Below are positions 32,905 to 43,649 of a DNA stretch of 64,000 bases, in pieces. The translations under genes and the position numbers were made by a program. Numbering within the stretch: position 1 is the stretch's first letter; each line of letters begins with the position of its first letter. Source of the stretch: Aradus depressus (taxonomy: Eukaryota; Arthropoda; Insecta; Hemiptera; Aradidae); NCBI GenBank assembly GCA_963662175.1, contig OY759215.1, positions 18,961,079 to 19,025,078 on the forward strand. The letters are read 5' to 3'. A model generated the notes under the pieces. It ran no database searches, was not told where the DNA came from, and saw only the letters and a program-made list of their open reading frames with translations.

Positions 32905-33310
32905 GGGAGATATTACAGTTGACCTGAAAGCCAAAATCCTGATGAGCTGCGTCTATCCATCCGTCCTATATTGTGCAGAGACCTGGTCGCTGACACAGAA
33001 ACTGGATCGTCGTCTGGAAGTAAACCAATTTAGGATGATGAGGAGCATGCTTGGAATAAAGATAAGTGACAGGATAATAAACAGCGAGGTTCTACGGAAG
33101 GTGAGGCTAAGAAGCCTCCAGAAGGAAGCACACTTGCTGAAGTGGAGATGGGCAGGGACAAGGATGGATCCTCGACGATGGGCTAAAGTCTGCATTCCTA
33201 GAGACAGAAGAAGAGGAAAAGGAAGACCTGGACTGCGGTGGAGGAACGAGATATTGGAGAGAATAGGGGATGGATGGTGCACAGTGGCCAGCAACAGAGA
33301 AAGATGGAAT
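32905..33310 (+). pseudogene. RTE-like LINE ORF2 C-terminal fragment
   Basis: An open frame translating to LKAKILMSCVYPSVLYCAET, then LRSLQKEAHLLKWRWAGT, then GKGRPGLRWRNEILERIG and NRERWNKCV. The order Y-GAETW-like, L-x-W-[AG]GH/T, GRP-x2-RW-x-[DN]EI, and R-x-W at the end is typical of the C-terminus of RTE-type retrotransposons. RT catalytic motifs are absent, so it is a 5'-truncated relic; an about 150-codon frame survives. Confidence 0.75.
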
Positions 33311-33314
33311 AAAT

Positions 33315-34440
33315 GTGTAACAGTATTAAGAAATAACTTTCATTTTTACTTTTCACTTTTGTTTTTATTTTTATTTTTATTTTATCTATATTTATGAAGT
33401 AACAGTTTTACTTAAGAAATAATTTAATTTAGGAACAATCGCTAAAATTCAATATCAACTAGTTGTCATTTTCTTTTTTTTTTTTTTTTATGTATATATT
33501 TAGTACAAATATAACTGTTAAAGTGCAAAAATCCGAGAGATATAGTTTTCGAAATTGGGGGGAAGGGATGGATGATCAGTACAAACATGATTGATATTCG
33601 AAAGTCCTGTTATTGCCAGATCATATATTTTGTATTATGAATCCTATTTTTCAATCTCAAAGCTTGATTCTAGAGACTAGAAGTAATGAGAGTACACTAA
33701 TGTAGGTCCAGAGAGGGTTTGGTGGACTTGTGTGAGTTTTGATCCGCAAACAGTGAAGAGAGAGAGAAAGTGTGAGAGAGAGAGAGAAGACTGGTGAGGA
33801 CAGTGACAGAGATCCTGACCGCAACTCTCCAGTGGGGTAGTTATCTGTTTAACAAGCCTGTCTTCAGGCTCCTGTTTCACATCCTGACCAACCCAGTCCT
33901 GCCCTGCCCAACTCCACTGGGAAACTTTCCAACCCAACCACCCTCTTACTCAACTATAATGATCTGTCTGCTCCGGCTTTCGTGTTTCATAAGGGTGAAA
34001 CAAGTCACAAAACACAAATTTAAGCATTCCCGGGCTTGAATATAAACAAAACTCACTATATTATATATTTCTGGTTTTCACCTTTTTATATATTTATTTA
34101 CAGATTTGAAATTGAAAGTTGTTTCCGTTGCGGAATTTCCCTGGGAATGAGACTGCACAGTGTTCAGCAGGTTTGTCGACTGCTGGCGGGGGCAGAGGAA
34201 AGCAATGTGATGGGCTGGGGGCGACCACCTGTCAACCCGTAGCCTCACTTAAGCCCTACTCAGATCCCGAGCTCCCTCGACAACGGACGAGTGATGGCGC
34301 ACACATGCGAAGTGCACACGAAAACAATAAAGACTTAAAAAGCGAATGAGGACTGACCACATAATATGTATGTGTACCACATAATATGTACATATTATGT
34401 GCCATTATTGGTATCTGGAATTTGTCTTGACAATAGGGTT
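33315..34440. other. spacer with a possible retroelement 3' end
   Basis: No confident gene. At about 34085-34330 a pyrimidine tract plus CAG (tatatatttatttacag) precedes a GC-richer stretch ending with AATAAA at about 34326. This could be the 3' end of a LINE or a terminal exon; I cannot decide. Confidence 0.3.
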
Positions 34441-34625
34441 GAGAGAATCAAAAACTCGTTGGTAAATCACCGGCAATGTACTTCCGCAGTGCAAATAAAT
34501 CAATTAAGCTTTTGCTCTCCCTCTAAAACCAATTTACCTATTTGGTCGAAAATTACTAAACTGAGAGAAACTATGTACAAGTGATGCCCTGACCCCCCAC
34601 TTCCCTATGGCCGATTCGGCTAAAA
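34440..34625 (-). repeat. Rep-A 3' part, reverse
   Basis: cgttggtaaatcaccggcaa, tgtacttccgcagtgcaaat, aaaaccaatttacc, then ggccgattcggctaaaaatt. Confidence 0.65.
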
Positions 34626-34629
34626 ATTG

Positions 34630-35039
34630 AACTGTTTTCTCAAAGAGTTTTTTGTTACCTTTAGAACCTCACAAGCTATTATAGACTTGTTCACATTTTT
34701 GTACGTTTTTTTGTGAATTGAACTTAGGAAACTCACTTCTACGTATAAATGTCTGACCTCCAACATCACCAAGCTGAATGCAGGTAGGGAACGAATTATA
34801 TTTGTGATTGGATTCTAGTCATGTATTGAGAGGATTTCTCATGACTGCAGATGGCACTAGGTTATAGACAACTTGTCTATGAGAGCAATGGATGCTTAGA
34901 ACTACTTCCCTATCGTTCGCCTTATAGAACTGTCCTTGTGAGTAGAGCCTGTATTTAACTTTCCAGCTTATATAATACTAGCTATAGTACTCGGCATTGC
35001 TCTTCTTATAATTATAGTATATGATCCGAGATCGAATTT
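34630..35039. other. spacer, no gene seen
   Basis: Unique-looking sequence without recognised features. Confidence 0.4.
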
Positions 35040-35298
35040 TCAAGAGGAAAAAGTAACATTTGCTATGAACAAGAAACATTTACTATGAACTAGTAAAATT
35101 TGCTAGGAACAAGTAACATTTACTACGAACAAGTAACATTTACTATGAACAAGTAACATTTACTATGAACAAGTAACATTTGCTATAAACAAGTAACATT
35201 TACTGTGGACTGTGAACGAGTAATATTCACTATAAACAAGTAACCTTTACTATAAACTAGTGTAACATTTACTATGAACTAGTAACATTTTCTATGAA

Positions 35299-36109
35299 CT
35301 CTACAAAACCTTAGGTTTTTATGACTCATGTCCGGGCTTTAACTACGAGGTCATATCGCCTACTACCAGAGCGCTCTTTCGTCACTCTGGTGGACATGAG
35401 CCCGACTCCACTGTGGGAGTCCTAAATTTTGCCTACCCTAAATTTTTATTCATCTAGGGTAGGGGTCTTTAACGAGTACCTGACATCGTACAGGCTCGGG
35501 ACCATCGCTTAACGTCTCATCCGAAGGACGGCGTGCTTAAGTTTATTTTACCTCCCAGATAAAATAAACTAAGGGCCTCGGTCGGGCTACGAACCCACAA
35601 CCTTGAGCGCAGAAGTCAAGCACGCATACCACTGAGCTACCGGCGCCCTCTCTCTACAAAACCTTGATCCGTCCAGTGTTAACTTACGGTTCTGAAACAT
35701 GGACAATAACAAAGACCGACAAATAAGCACTCCTGATTCACGAAAGGAAGGTCCTATAGAGGTGTCTACGACGGACAGGACTGGAGGAGAAGAACAAATC
35801 AGAAGCTATACGCTTTGTCGCAAGAACTGGACGTAGTAAGGTTTGTAAGACTTGACAGACTAAGATGGGCAGGACACCTGGCAAGAATGGGGGACCATGA
35901 TGTGCCAAAGATGACATTACTGGAGGAAATCCACGGGACCAGACGTGTTGGCAGGCCGAAGCTGCGTTGGAGGGACGGTGTTGCGCATGATCTCGCATCC
36001 TCGCGATCCTACTTGGAGTCAGGAACTGGAGAGCAGCTGCACAGGACAAAGACGACTAGCGAAGGCGGGTCAGAGATGAGTTGTTGCGTCGATGATGATG
36101 ATGATGATG
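35299..36109 (+). pseudogene. RTE-like LINE 3' end with GAT-repeat tail, split by a SINE
   Basis: The coding relic reads LYKTLIRPVLTYGSETWTIT before and after the SINE join, then in other frames VRLDRLRWAGHLARMGDHDV and RRVGRPKLRWRDGVAHD. RTE elements end in short tandem repeats; here the end is gatgatgatgatgatgatga. Several stops and shifts are present. It sits inside the 20-bp minisatellite. Confidence 0.75.
35313..35651 (-). mobile_element. SINE-1, full-length reference copy (339 bp)
   Basis: Perfect 14-bp duplication ctctacaaaacctt at 35299-35312 and 35652-35665. On the minus strand: gggcgccggtagctcagtgg (A box), gggttcgtagccc (B box), the palindrome around TTTATTTTATCT, the central domain (cacgccgtccttcggatgag, acgttaagcgatggtcccga, tcaggtactcgttaaagacc), then a tail ending atgagtcataaaaacct. 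A recent insertion. Confidence 0.93.
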
Positions 36110-36599
36110 AACATTTGCTAGGAACAAGTAACATTTTCTATGAACAAGTAATATTTACTACGAACAAGTAACATTTGCTATGAACAGGTGTAGCATTTGC
36201 TATTAACAAGTAACATTTACTATAAACAAGTAACATGTACTGTGGACTGTGAACAAGTAATATTTACTATAAACAAGTAACCTTTACTATAAATTAGTGT
36301 AACATTTACTATGAACTAGTGTAACATTTCCTCCCTGATATGCTACTATTTGATACAATTTAAACCGAAATAAAGGGCTAATGAAGGAAGCCAGCTAAGC
36401 AGGAGGCTCCAATTTGTGTGAAGTACTTATCTTTGCCATTTATTTAAGAGCAGTGTTGCCCTCTTGAGTCTATTGTAGGGAGCTCTTATCGGCAGATTAC
36501 TTCTTAAACGGTCCCAGACAACCCAGTTAGTTAGCCCATTTTCTTCTTTCTTCTCTCTCAACTGACAACTGAACTTCTCAAAAGTTTTCCATACAAAAA

Positions 36600-36880
36600 A
36601 ATAAACGTCGTTGGATCGTCGGCAATGTACTTCACTGAGTTTTTGCACTCCTTCTGAACCCAATTTAACGATTTGGTTAAAAATCAAGAGACTTTTTTTT
36701 AGGGTTTTTGAGTTAGTTCCTCATCCTCCCCACTTCTATTTGGCCGATTTACCTAAAAAATTATGAGTCTCGTCCATACGCGATTTTGAATTTACATATA
36801 AAATTTCATATCGATACATTATATCGGAATTTCTTGAGTCAAGCCCACTTCTGATCCATCCTTCCCTTCAGTCAATGACA
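36600..36880 (-). repeat. Rep-A 3' half, reverse
   Basis: cgttggatcgtcggcaatgt, acttcactgag, aacccaatttaacgatttgg, then tggccgatttacc and the module words atataaaatttcatatcgat. Confidence 0.65.
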
Positions 36881-37235
36881 AGAAGTCAGTTCACATCGTC
36901 TTCACTCTCTGTCGCAAATATGCCTGCGTTCCAGTATACCTTAACAATAATCCCATCCCTTCAAAAAACTATGAACGTTTCTTACTCAACAAACGATTAA
37001 CTTGGAACCCCCACACTAGACTGAAAAGACAAGAAATGAAAAAAACGCTGCAAACAGTTACTAAAAATACTAGACAAAAGATCTAAATTAACTTAGAAAA
37101 TAAAATGACTTAAATACAACGCAGTGATGAAACCGTAGTGAACTTCACGTACTTGAACTCTAGGGTTCTCCCAAGGCTTCCAATCTGCAGCGCTTCCAAT
37201 CCCAAATCCTTCGTTCACTAGCCAATAATCCATAC

Positions 37236-38414
37236 TGTTAAGTCGCGAGTTGAGTGCGAGTGAATTCGGGAACACGCCGAGAATCGATACCTACGGTGTG
37301 TTCCTTGAACGACCTGTGGTGAGTGACTTGTTGATTCTTTGAACTACAGGATTCAGTCGTCTCTTAACAACGAGAGGGACCAGTTGGTCGCCACGCGGGG
37401 TGGACTGAGAGTCTGGGTCGAGCCAGCACGCGGTGTGCGGAATGGATTCGTCCTTATTACCACGCGGGTATAAGGTGAGTCGTTAGTTACCATGCGGAAG
37501 TGAGTTGTTTATTACCACGCGGGTATAATGTGAGTCGTCTCTTAACAACGAGAGGGACCAGTTGGTCACCACGCGAGGTGGACTGAGTTGGCTGTTACCA
37601 CGCGGGTATAAAGTGAGTCGTCTCTTAACAACGAGAGGGACCAGTTGGTCGCCACGCGGGGTGGACTGAGAGTCTGGGTCGAGCCAGCACGCGGTGTGCG
37701 GAATGGATTCGTCCTTATTACCACGCGGGTATAAGGTGAGTCGTTAGTTACCATGCGGAAGTGAGTTGTTTATTACCACGCGGGTATAATGTGAGTCGTC
37801 TCTTAACAACGAGAGGGACCAGTTGGTCACCACGCGAGGTGGACTGAGTTGGCTGTTACCACGCGGGTATAAAGTGAGTCGTCTCTTAACAACGAGAGGG
37901 ACCAGTTGGTCGCCACGCGGGGTGGACTGAGAGTCTGGGTCGAGCCAGCACGCGGTGTGCGGAATGGATTCGTCCTTATTACCACGCGGGTATAAGGTGA
38001 GTCGTTAGTTACCATGCGGAAGTGAGTTGGTTACTACCACGCGGGTATAAAGTGAGTCGTCTCTTAACAACGAGAGGAACCAGTTGGTCGCCACGCGGGG
38101 TGGACTGAGAGTCTGGGTCGAGCCAGCACGCGGTGTGCGGAATGGATTCGTCCTTATTACCACCCGGGTATAAGGTGAGTCGTTAGTTACCATGCGGAAG
38201 TGAGTTGTTTATTACCACGCGGGTATAAAGTGAGTCGTCTGTTACCAAGCACAGTAAGTGAGTGACTTGTGTAGTTCCCACGCGGTATGGGACTTATTAT
38301 TGAACAACTGACTTTGTGTTCGTTACCTCGCGGTTTTGTAATAAGGGTGTTGACCAAATAAATATATCTGTTGCTCTACTCTAAGTTCTCATTACCCTGT
38401 ACCCAAACCCAACA
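37236..38414. mobile_element. solo LTR, 1179 bp
   Basis: Begins TGTTAAGTCGCG and ends CCCAACA, the TG...CA form of LTRs. Flanked by the 5-bp duplication catac at 37231-37235 and 38415-38419, which interrupts the Jockey relic. An AATAAA at about 38358 near the 3' end fits an LTR polyadenylation signal on the plus strand. No internal coding region or second LTR is present, so it is a recombination product. A 5-bp duplication fits BEL/Pao, Copia or Gypsy types; superfamily unassigned. Confidence 0.85.
37360..38240. repeat. tandem repeat array inside the solo LTR (261-bp higher-order unit)
   Basis: The segment from agtcgtctcttaacaacgag recurs at a 261-bp spacing (identical reverse frames at 37566-37754 and 37827-38015), then in a shortened unit offset by 178 bp (38005-38193). 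Sub-units carry accacgcgggtataa and accatgcggaagtgag many times. Confidence 0.9.
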
Positions 38415-38754
38415 CATACTATGTTATCCAACAAAACAATTAATTTAAATCTCAGCAATCCAAATGTTATTTTCGTCTCAGTTGCCGCAGTAATCCTCTA
38501 GTCCATGCTCTTTCTGCCACACTTCCTCAACGACGCCTTAATCGCCAATGGCCTAGAGACCTCCTTAGTAGCAGCAGTGACATTAACTAGTTTCAAAAGA
38601 GTGCAACTCAGTGCTTAGGGTGTCAACACTGTGATTTTTCCCCTCTTGGCATTTTGACAATGCCATATTTTACACATTTAGCAGAATATTTAATGTTGTT
38701 TATATTATTTATACAGTTGTGAATAACTATTTGTAAATAAAAAAAAAACAGATT

Positions 38755-39440
38755 TAGACAATATAAAAGTTGACCAAATTCATTGTTTTTATTTATTTTA
38801 TTAGTTTTTCACTCAATCGACACAGAAATGTGGTATATGTTAGGACGTAACCAATTTTTTATAATAAGAATTCATCGAATATCTCCGAGAAAGAGAAAAG
38901 GGAGTGTTGTTGTTTGTTTTCAGGGTTCGGTTCGTTAAGATGCTATCACCTAATTCCATGAGCAGGGTCCCCGGCGTCTCTTTGGAAGAGTGTATTTGAT
39001 CAGGAGCGGATAGAGGTCTCCACTCTAGTAAATAGCTCTCATCTTCAGTGGTGTCTTCCAGCCAAATTCAAGGGGTTTCATACTTCAGCTTTAGTCACGC
39101 CTAGCCTATGCTATAGCGTTTAGTGGGCATTTCTTAAAACAAGTTTCGAAATATCCACTTCAATAATGTCGAGGGTTTATAGTGTAAAGACAAAACTCAC
39201 TATTTGGCCAACTTTTAGAAAACTCTTCATTTCCTTTTCCAGGACCTACCAGAATATAACCAACAAATTACATGGTTTTGCATTATGAAATGTATATGTA
39301 TGTAAGCGAAGCATATATCATAAAAAAAATTATAATACCATTATTATAATATATATTTATATATATATATATATACATTTTATCAGTATAGACAGAAACA
39401 ACTTTCATACATTACTCCTGACCCATAATAAAAATGATAT
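38755..39440. other. spacer, no gene seen
   Basis: No recognised element or coding frame; an AT dinucleotide tract lies near 39355-39375. Confidence 0.4.
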
Positions 39441-39445
39441 CTCAA

Positions 39446-39660
39446 ATATTTTCTATTATTTAATCAGCGCTTTGAAACTTAGATCATTCATTGTTAATAA
39501 ATAATGTACTTCAACTTACATATTATATTGATATTCAATACCTACATCCCCACTCCATATTTATTGTCTTTGTTACATTATTATTATTATTATTATTATT
39601 AAATTGTAATTACTTATTTTATTTATTTATGTTTTTTATTTAGTTTGTTAAACTTTCCTT
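39446..39660. repeat. dispersed repeat Rep-G, copy 2
   Basis: Partner of 28770-28985 in the same orientation, with a longer ATT microsatellite. Confidence 0.8.
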
Positions 39661-39739
39661 TTTATGTGTAATTATTGTTTTATATGTGTATTTCTTTATA
39701 TGTGTTATTATTATGTTAATATTGTATTTTTATAGACCT

Positions 39740-39985
39740 TGGAGTAAAGTGCTCTCAATTTTTGTCGGATTTTGGCCAAAATCATCAGATCTGAGGTAAC
39801 ACATGTGACTCCTTCATTCCAAATTTAAAGTTCATAGCTACAATCGTTTTTGCGGTAGAGCGCTCACAACTTTTCAATCACACATACATGCACATGGTCA
39901 AAACGTATTCAGAGGACCTTAAAACGTGAAAATCCGTTGAAATCTCGATCTCGGATTTGCGCACGATTGCAATACTTCCTCATAC
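39740..39985. repeat. dispersed repeat Rep-E (copies also near 45115-45240 and 45545-45720)
   Basis: Shared words gtagagcgctcacaactttt-like, atggtcaaaacgtattcaga, ttaaaacgtgaaaatccgtt and cgatctcggattt occur in the same order at all three places. Non-coding and unclassified; it may be a distant relative of Rep-A, given gaaaatccgttgaaa. Confidence 0.55.
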
Positions 39986-39989
39986 TATA

Positions 39990-41075
39990 GGTATAAGAAA
40001 AAAAAATTAATACATTTGTTAAATTTATCACCGGATAGTACCTCTGTGAAAAATCGCTCATAACGAACAGCTGATTTTCCATTCTATTGAAATTCGCTAC
40101 AACGTGGGATTACTCAAATGTGTTACAATTCCTCAATAGTTAATCCATAGGGTTTATTTTTCTTGATGATTTGACTGAACTGGTTATTTGGTGGGAGCCT
40201 TATGTAAAATGTGCCAATTAGACGAGGCACAGTGAGAGGCGGGGTCTGACACAAGTTACGGACGTGGAATATCAAACACCCTGGTATTCATCTTCAGAGC
40301 CCCGTCAGTACGTGCTCTTGTCACAGAGCAGCCTTCCGCATAGTCAGGAGGTCCACGAAACTCGGCCACAAGAAAAAAAAAAGTGTTTAACCAAAAAAGG
40401 CAAAAATATGGCAGGTGCCTGTTGACTTTGATTGAGTTTCGGTGTCATTTTAATATATTCTTCAAAAAAATGTTTTCTGTTAATCATCAACGATAATCAC
40501 TTGAATTTCACATTATTTTGGGGACGAGTAATTATTGCCCTTTAAATTACTAAAGTTCGAGGAACGGCCAACGGACTTGAAGCTGGCCGTTGGCCGCTCA
40601 GTAACACATCGTTCGAAAGCTTCTTTCAATGGATCTAAGCTACACAAAGTATAGTATGAGTGTTCACCACAATTTCTTGTAACCAGGATGCAAAAATGAA
40701 AACAAATTTTTTGTCTGTGAACATATTTTTCTTCATTTTTGGAATCAGGGGGTTGGAAAAAATGAAATTCCGGTGGAAATTCAACATCGAATTTCTGCCA
40801 AATTGTATAACTTCCTCTATACTTTGTATCCCTGGGGAAGTAAAAAGGAAATCAGAGATGTCCCTTCATTTAAGGTATGCTGCTATTCTGCATTGTTTCA
40901 ATGTACAATTGTGACTGCAGCAATCTACAGATGCAGGAGCTACAATATTTTGTCTTTGGACCATTCCGTCCTTCTTTACCTACGTCTTCTCGGTTTACAC
41001 TGAAGGCGTTTCTTGAGCAATCTGTCAAATTCAAAAATTTACCTAAAAATTATATTATAACCTAATTTCTCAGAT
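39990..41075. other. spacer with a Rep-A scrap
   Basis: A decayed Rep-A 5' fragment lies at about 40630-40840 (ggaaatgaaattccggtgg-like, then aacatcgaatttctgcc). Otherwise no gene or element recognised. Confidence 0.4.
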
Positions 41076-41732
41076 AATATCAGCACAATGCAAGTCTCAA
41101 GATGAAAGCCAACGCTAAAGTTGTGCTACCCTAGTTTTCAACCGAGTTGAAGTATTTTAGTCCTATCATAATTGAGTTGGTTAGAGAGCCTATCAAAAAC
41201 TTCTCGATGGAGCCTCCAATTTGAAGTGAGAGCTACAGTTGATAATGTTATCATCAGTTGTTGATGGGTGGAACAAAGTCCTATCTGTGAAGTAGGCGGC
41301 ACAAGTTGTACAAAATGAAGTTTGAGGTAGATATCATGTCCAGATATCCGGAGAGGCAACATACCTCTAGAGGAGTGTTCCTGACATTCAACATCTATCT
41401 AAAATTTATTCCAAAATTTATTCCATTCAAAATCAATACTTGTCAGTAAATTCTGATTTTATTTCATTATTATTATAACCAGATATATAACGCGTCACTT
41501 GAGAAATGTCCTTTTGAAAAAGATCAAATCAGAGGCTGTACGTGATGACTCTGGGCTACTCTCGGAGCAGATCCATCTGCTAGGCCCACTTAAGGCGTCC
41601 TGGTGGAGTGTGAAGGATAGTTGTTGAATGAGTGACATCATTGATGAAGTTTGCAGTCATTTTAATGGCGGGTCCTATTAGCAATGCGTCGTTATGCTGC
41701 GTGATATATTCACTGAAGGCGTTCTATGTTTT

Positions 41733-42065
41733 TTACTTCCCCAGCTACACGAAGTATAGAGGAAGTCATGTAATCTGTCAAAAATTCGATGCAGAGTTTT
41801 CAACGGAATTTTGTGTTTTCGGGCCTCTAGATTTCAAATATGAAAAAAAAATTCTATCTGTCACATAGATACACAGTCTGTGAAACCCGGTAGAAAGAAT
41901 GTCTCAACACAAAATTTGATATGTGAACCCAGAATACTCTACTGACGACACCTATTTTTTTCAGCCAAATCGACCAAAGAGAAGGGGGATTAGGGGGGAA
42001 GCTTAACATAAAAACTCCAATAATTGCCAATAAAAAGAATGTATCGACAGAAAATTTTATATGTG
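41733..42065 (+). repeat. Rep-A copy (5' half)
   Basis: tacttccccagctacacgaa, gtatagaggaagtcatgtaa, attcgatgcagagttttcaa, then modules near 41895 and 42035. Confidence 0.72.
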
Positions 42066-42069
42066 TGAC

Positions 42070-42430
42070 CAAAACTCCATAATGAGGGGATTAGGGGAGA
42101 GGAACATAGCGGAAAATATGCTCTTGGATCGACCATACTCACGCAACAAGGCGCTGTACGACTGGCTAGGAATCTCATTGCGCTGATCTACAGCAGATGT
42201 CAGTAAGGTATGTCCCCACAACTGAGTCCTCGGACCAACACTGTGTAACATACTCTTCGACCGACTTCTCCGCAAACTCGATAACCGCGGATGTAAGGCA
42301 CTAGCAGTCTACGACCTAGTGGTCTCAGTGCTAGCTGAAAGTCTTGCCTGGTGACTCTTCTTAGATGATAATCGGTGCTGCGCGATCTGCATTGCTGATG
42401 AAAGGGAGGTCAGATGCCCAAATTAATAAG
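42070..42430 (+). pseudogene. R1-like LINE reverse-transcriptase relic
   Basis: The frame near 42210-42340 reads SVLGPTLCNILFDRLLRKLD-like, then NRGCKALA and DLVVSVLAES. This matches the GSVLGPTLWN...FDxLL...G...AYADDL segment of R1-type RTs, but the catalytic YADD is replaced by a deletion. The same sequence occurs inverted, with about 80 bp missing, at 43140-43430. Confidence 0.6.
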
Positions 42431-42725
42431 TACCATCCAGATAGAGTTTTGAATATAAATATAAAATTGCATGTGGATACATTCATTACATCGGCAAGTA
42501 TTATAATTTTTAATTTGAGTCCCCTCTGACCCCACCCCCATTTGTTCAGTAGTTGAATTACATAAGAGCTCCTAAATCCTCATACTAAATTCTGTGTCGG
42601 ATCTCACTTTCCTCCTACAGATTCGGCTGAAAATTAAAAAGGCCTTATGGGATTTCGAATTCACATTTGATATTTCGTGTTGATACATTCATTTAGTAAT
42701 TACAGTTTTTCATATGCACTATAAC
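42430..42725 (-). repeat. Rep-A modules, reverse
   Basis: atataaaattgcatgtggat, acattcattacatcggcaag, tttgagtcccctctgacccc, then aatcctcatactaaattctg. Confidence 0.6.
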
Positions 42726-42904
42726 CAACTTTATTATGATAGGACTAAAATATTTACACTCGGTTGAAAACTACTCTCCCCGAAGGGTACACAACTTTAG
42801 CGTTGGTTTTTATCTTGAGACTTGCATTGTGCTGATGTAAGGCCTCCAAAAAGCCGGAAAATTTCAAAAGCCGATTTTCCAATGAGTTTAAAAAAAATTG
42901 ACAA

Positions 42905-43040
42905 CCAAGGAAATAAAATAATAATAATTGTTTACCTCCTCAGCTATATGAATATAGGGGAAGGGGGAAATTTTCTTCCCCTATTTCAAATAGCTGGGGA
43001 AGTAAAAAATTATTATTTTATTTTCTTGGTTGAACATTTT
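42905..43040. repeat. near-perfect palindrome built from two Rep-A 5' ends
   Basis: caaccaaggaaataaaataa at the left pairs with ttattttattttcttggttg at the right. Between them lie opposed copies of the Rep-A start hairpin (cagctatatgaatatagggg and the reverse). Confidence 0.8.
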
Positions 43041-43620
43041 TTTCAGCCAAATGGGGGTGGGATCAGAGGGGTCTTAACTTAAAAATTCTAATACTTGCCG
43101 ACATGCAATTTTATATTTAAATTCAAAACCCTATTTGGATGGTACTTATTAATTTGGGCTTCTGACCTCTTTTTCATCAGTAATGCCGATCGCGCAGCAC
43201 CGATTATAATCTAAGAAGAGTCACCAATGCCTTAGATCCGCGGTTTCGAAGAGTATGTTACACAGTGTTACACATAGGACTGAGTTGTGGGGACAGACCT
43301 TAGTGACATCAGCTGTAGAACAGCGCAAGGAGATTCCTAGGCAGTCGTACAGCACCTAGTTGCGTGAGTATGGTCGATCCAAGAGCATATTTTCGCTATG
43401 ATCCTCTCCCCTAATTCCCCTCATTATGGAGTTTTGGTCACACAAAATTTTGTGTCGATACATTCTTTTTATCGGCAGTTATTTATGTTAAGCTTCCCCC
43501 TAATCCCCCTTCCCTTCTGTCGATTTGGCTCAAAAACAACAGGTTAGTAGCCACTATGTAAATCAAATATTCAGTTTTGCCTCAAACGGTCGATTGGCTT
43601 TGGACGGAGAGCGAAAATTT
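43040..43620 (-). repeat. inverted counterpart of 41900-42540 (Rep-A plus R1-like relic)
   Basis: The order of 42060-42540 reappears reversed: gatcagaggggtcttaac, the R1-like piece (43140-43430, internally deleted), then attatggagttttggtcaca and Rep-A modules to about 43535, followed by the Rep-A block cctcaaacggtcgattggct. Confidence 0.68.
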
Positions 43621-43649
43621 GTAATATACACTGATCGACAGGCATTTTC

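Larger units (their letters stand above)
35040..36335. repeat. about 20-bp minisatellite split by insertions
   Basis: Units like aacaagtaacatttactatg repeat at 35040-35298 and resume at 36110-36335. The gap is filled by the RTE fragment, which itself contains a SINE. Confidence 0.85.
36880..38752 (+). pseudogene. Jockey-like LINE 3' part split by a solo LTR
   Basis: 36880-37235 matches the Jockey fragment at 5567-5920 (ttcacatcgtcttcactctc, ttaacaataatcccatccct, gactgaaaagacaagaaatg) with many frame breaks. After the LTR it resumes at 38420 (tatgttatccaacaaaac). It encodes NPLVHALSATLPQRRLNRQW, then PRDLL, and ends near 38752 in a 3' UTR with AAATAAAAAAAAAA. The reading frame is broken throughout. 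Confidence 0.78.
41081..42836. repeat. inverted repeat pair enclosing TE relics
   Basis: 41081-41188 (cagcacaatgcaagtctcaa, gccaacgctaaagttgtg, ttttagtcctatcataat) is the reverse complement of 42719-42836 with a few differences. The enclosed 1.5 kb holds Rep-A pieces and an R1-like relic. Either an element with inverted ends or two opposed copies of one repeat. Confidence 0.65.

Noticed and set aside
36000..36108. Poly-aspartate protein end (DDDDDDE)
   Set aside because: It is the GAT microsatellite tail of the RTE-like element.
37566..38193. Three near-identical 62-codon reverse frames
   Set aside because: By-products of the tandem repeat in the solo LTR.
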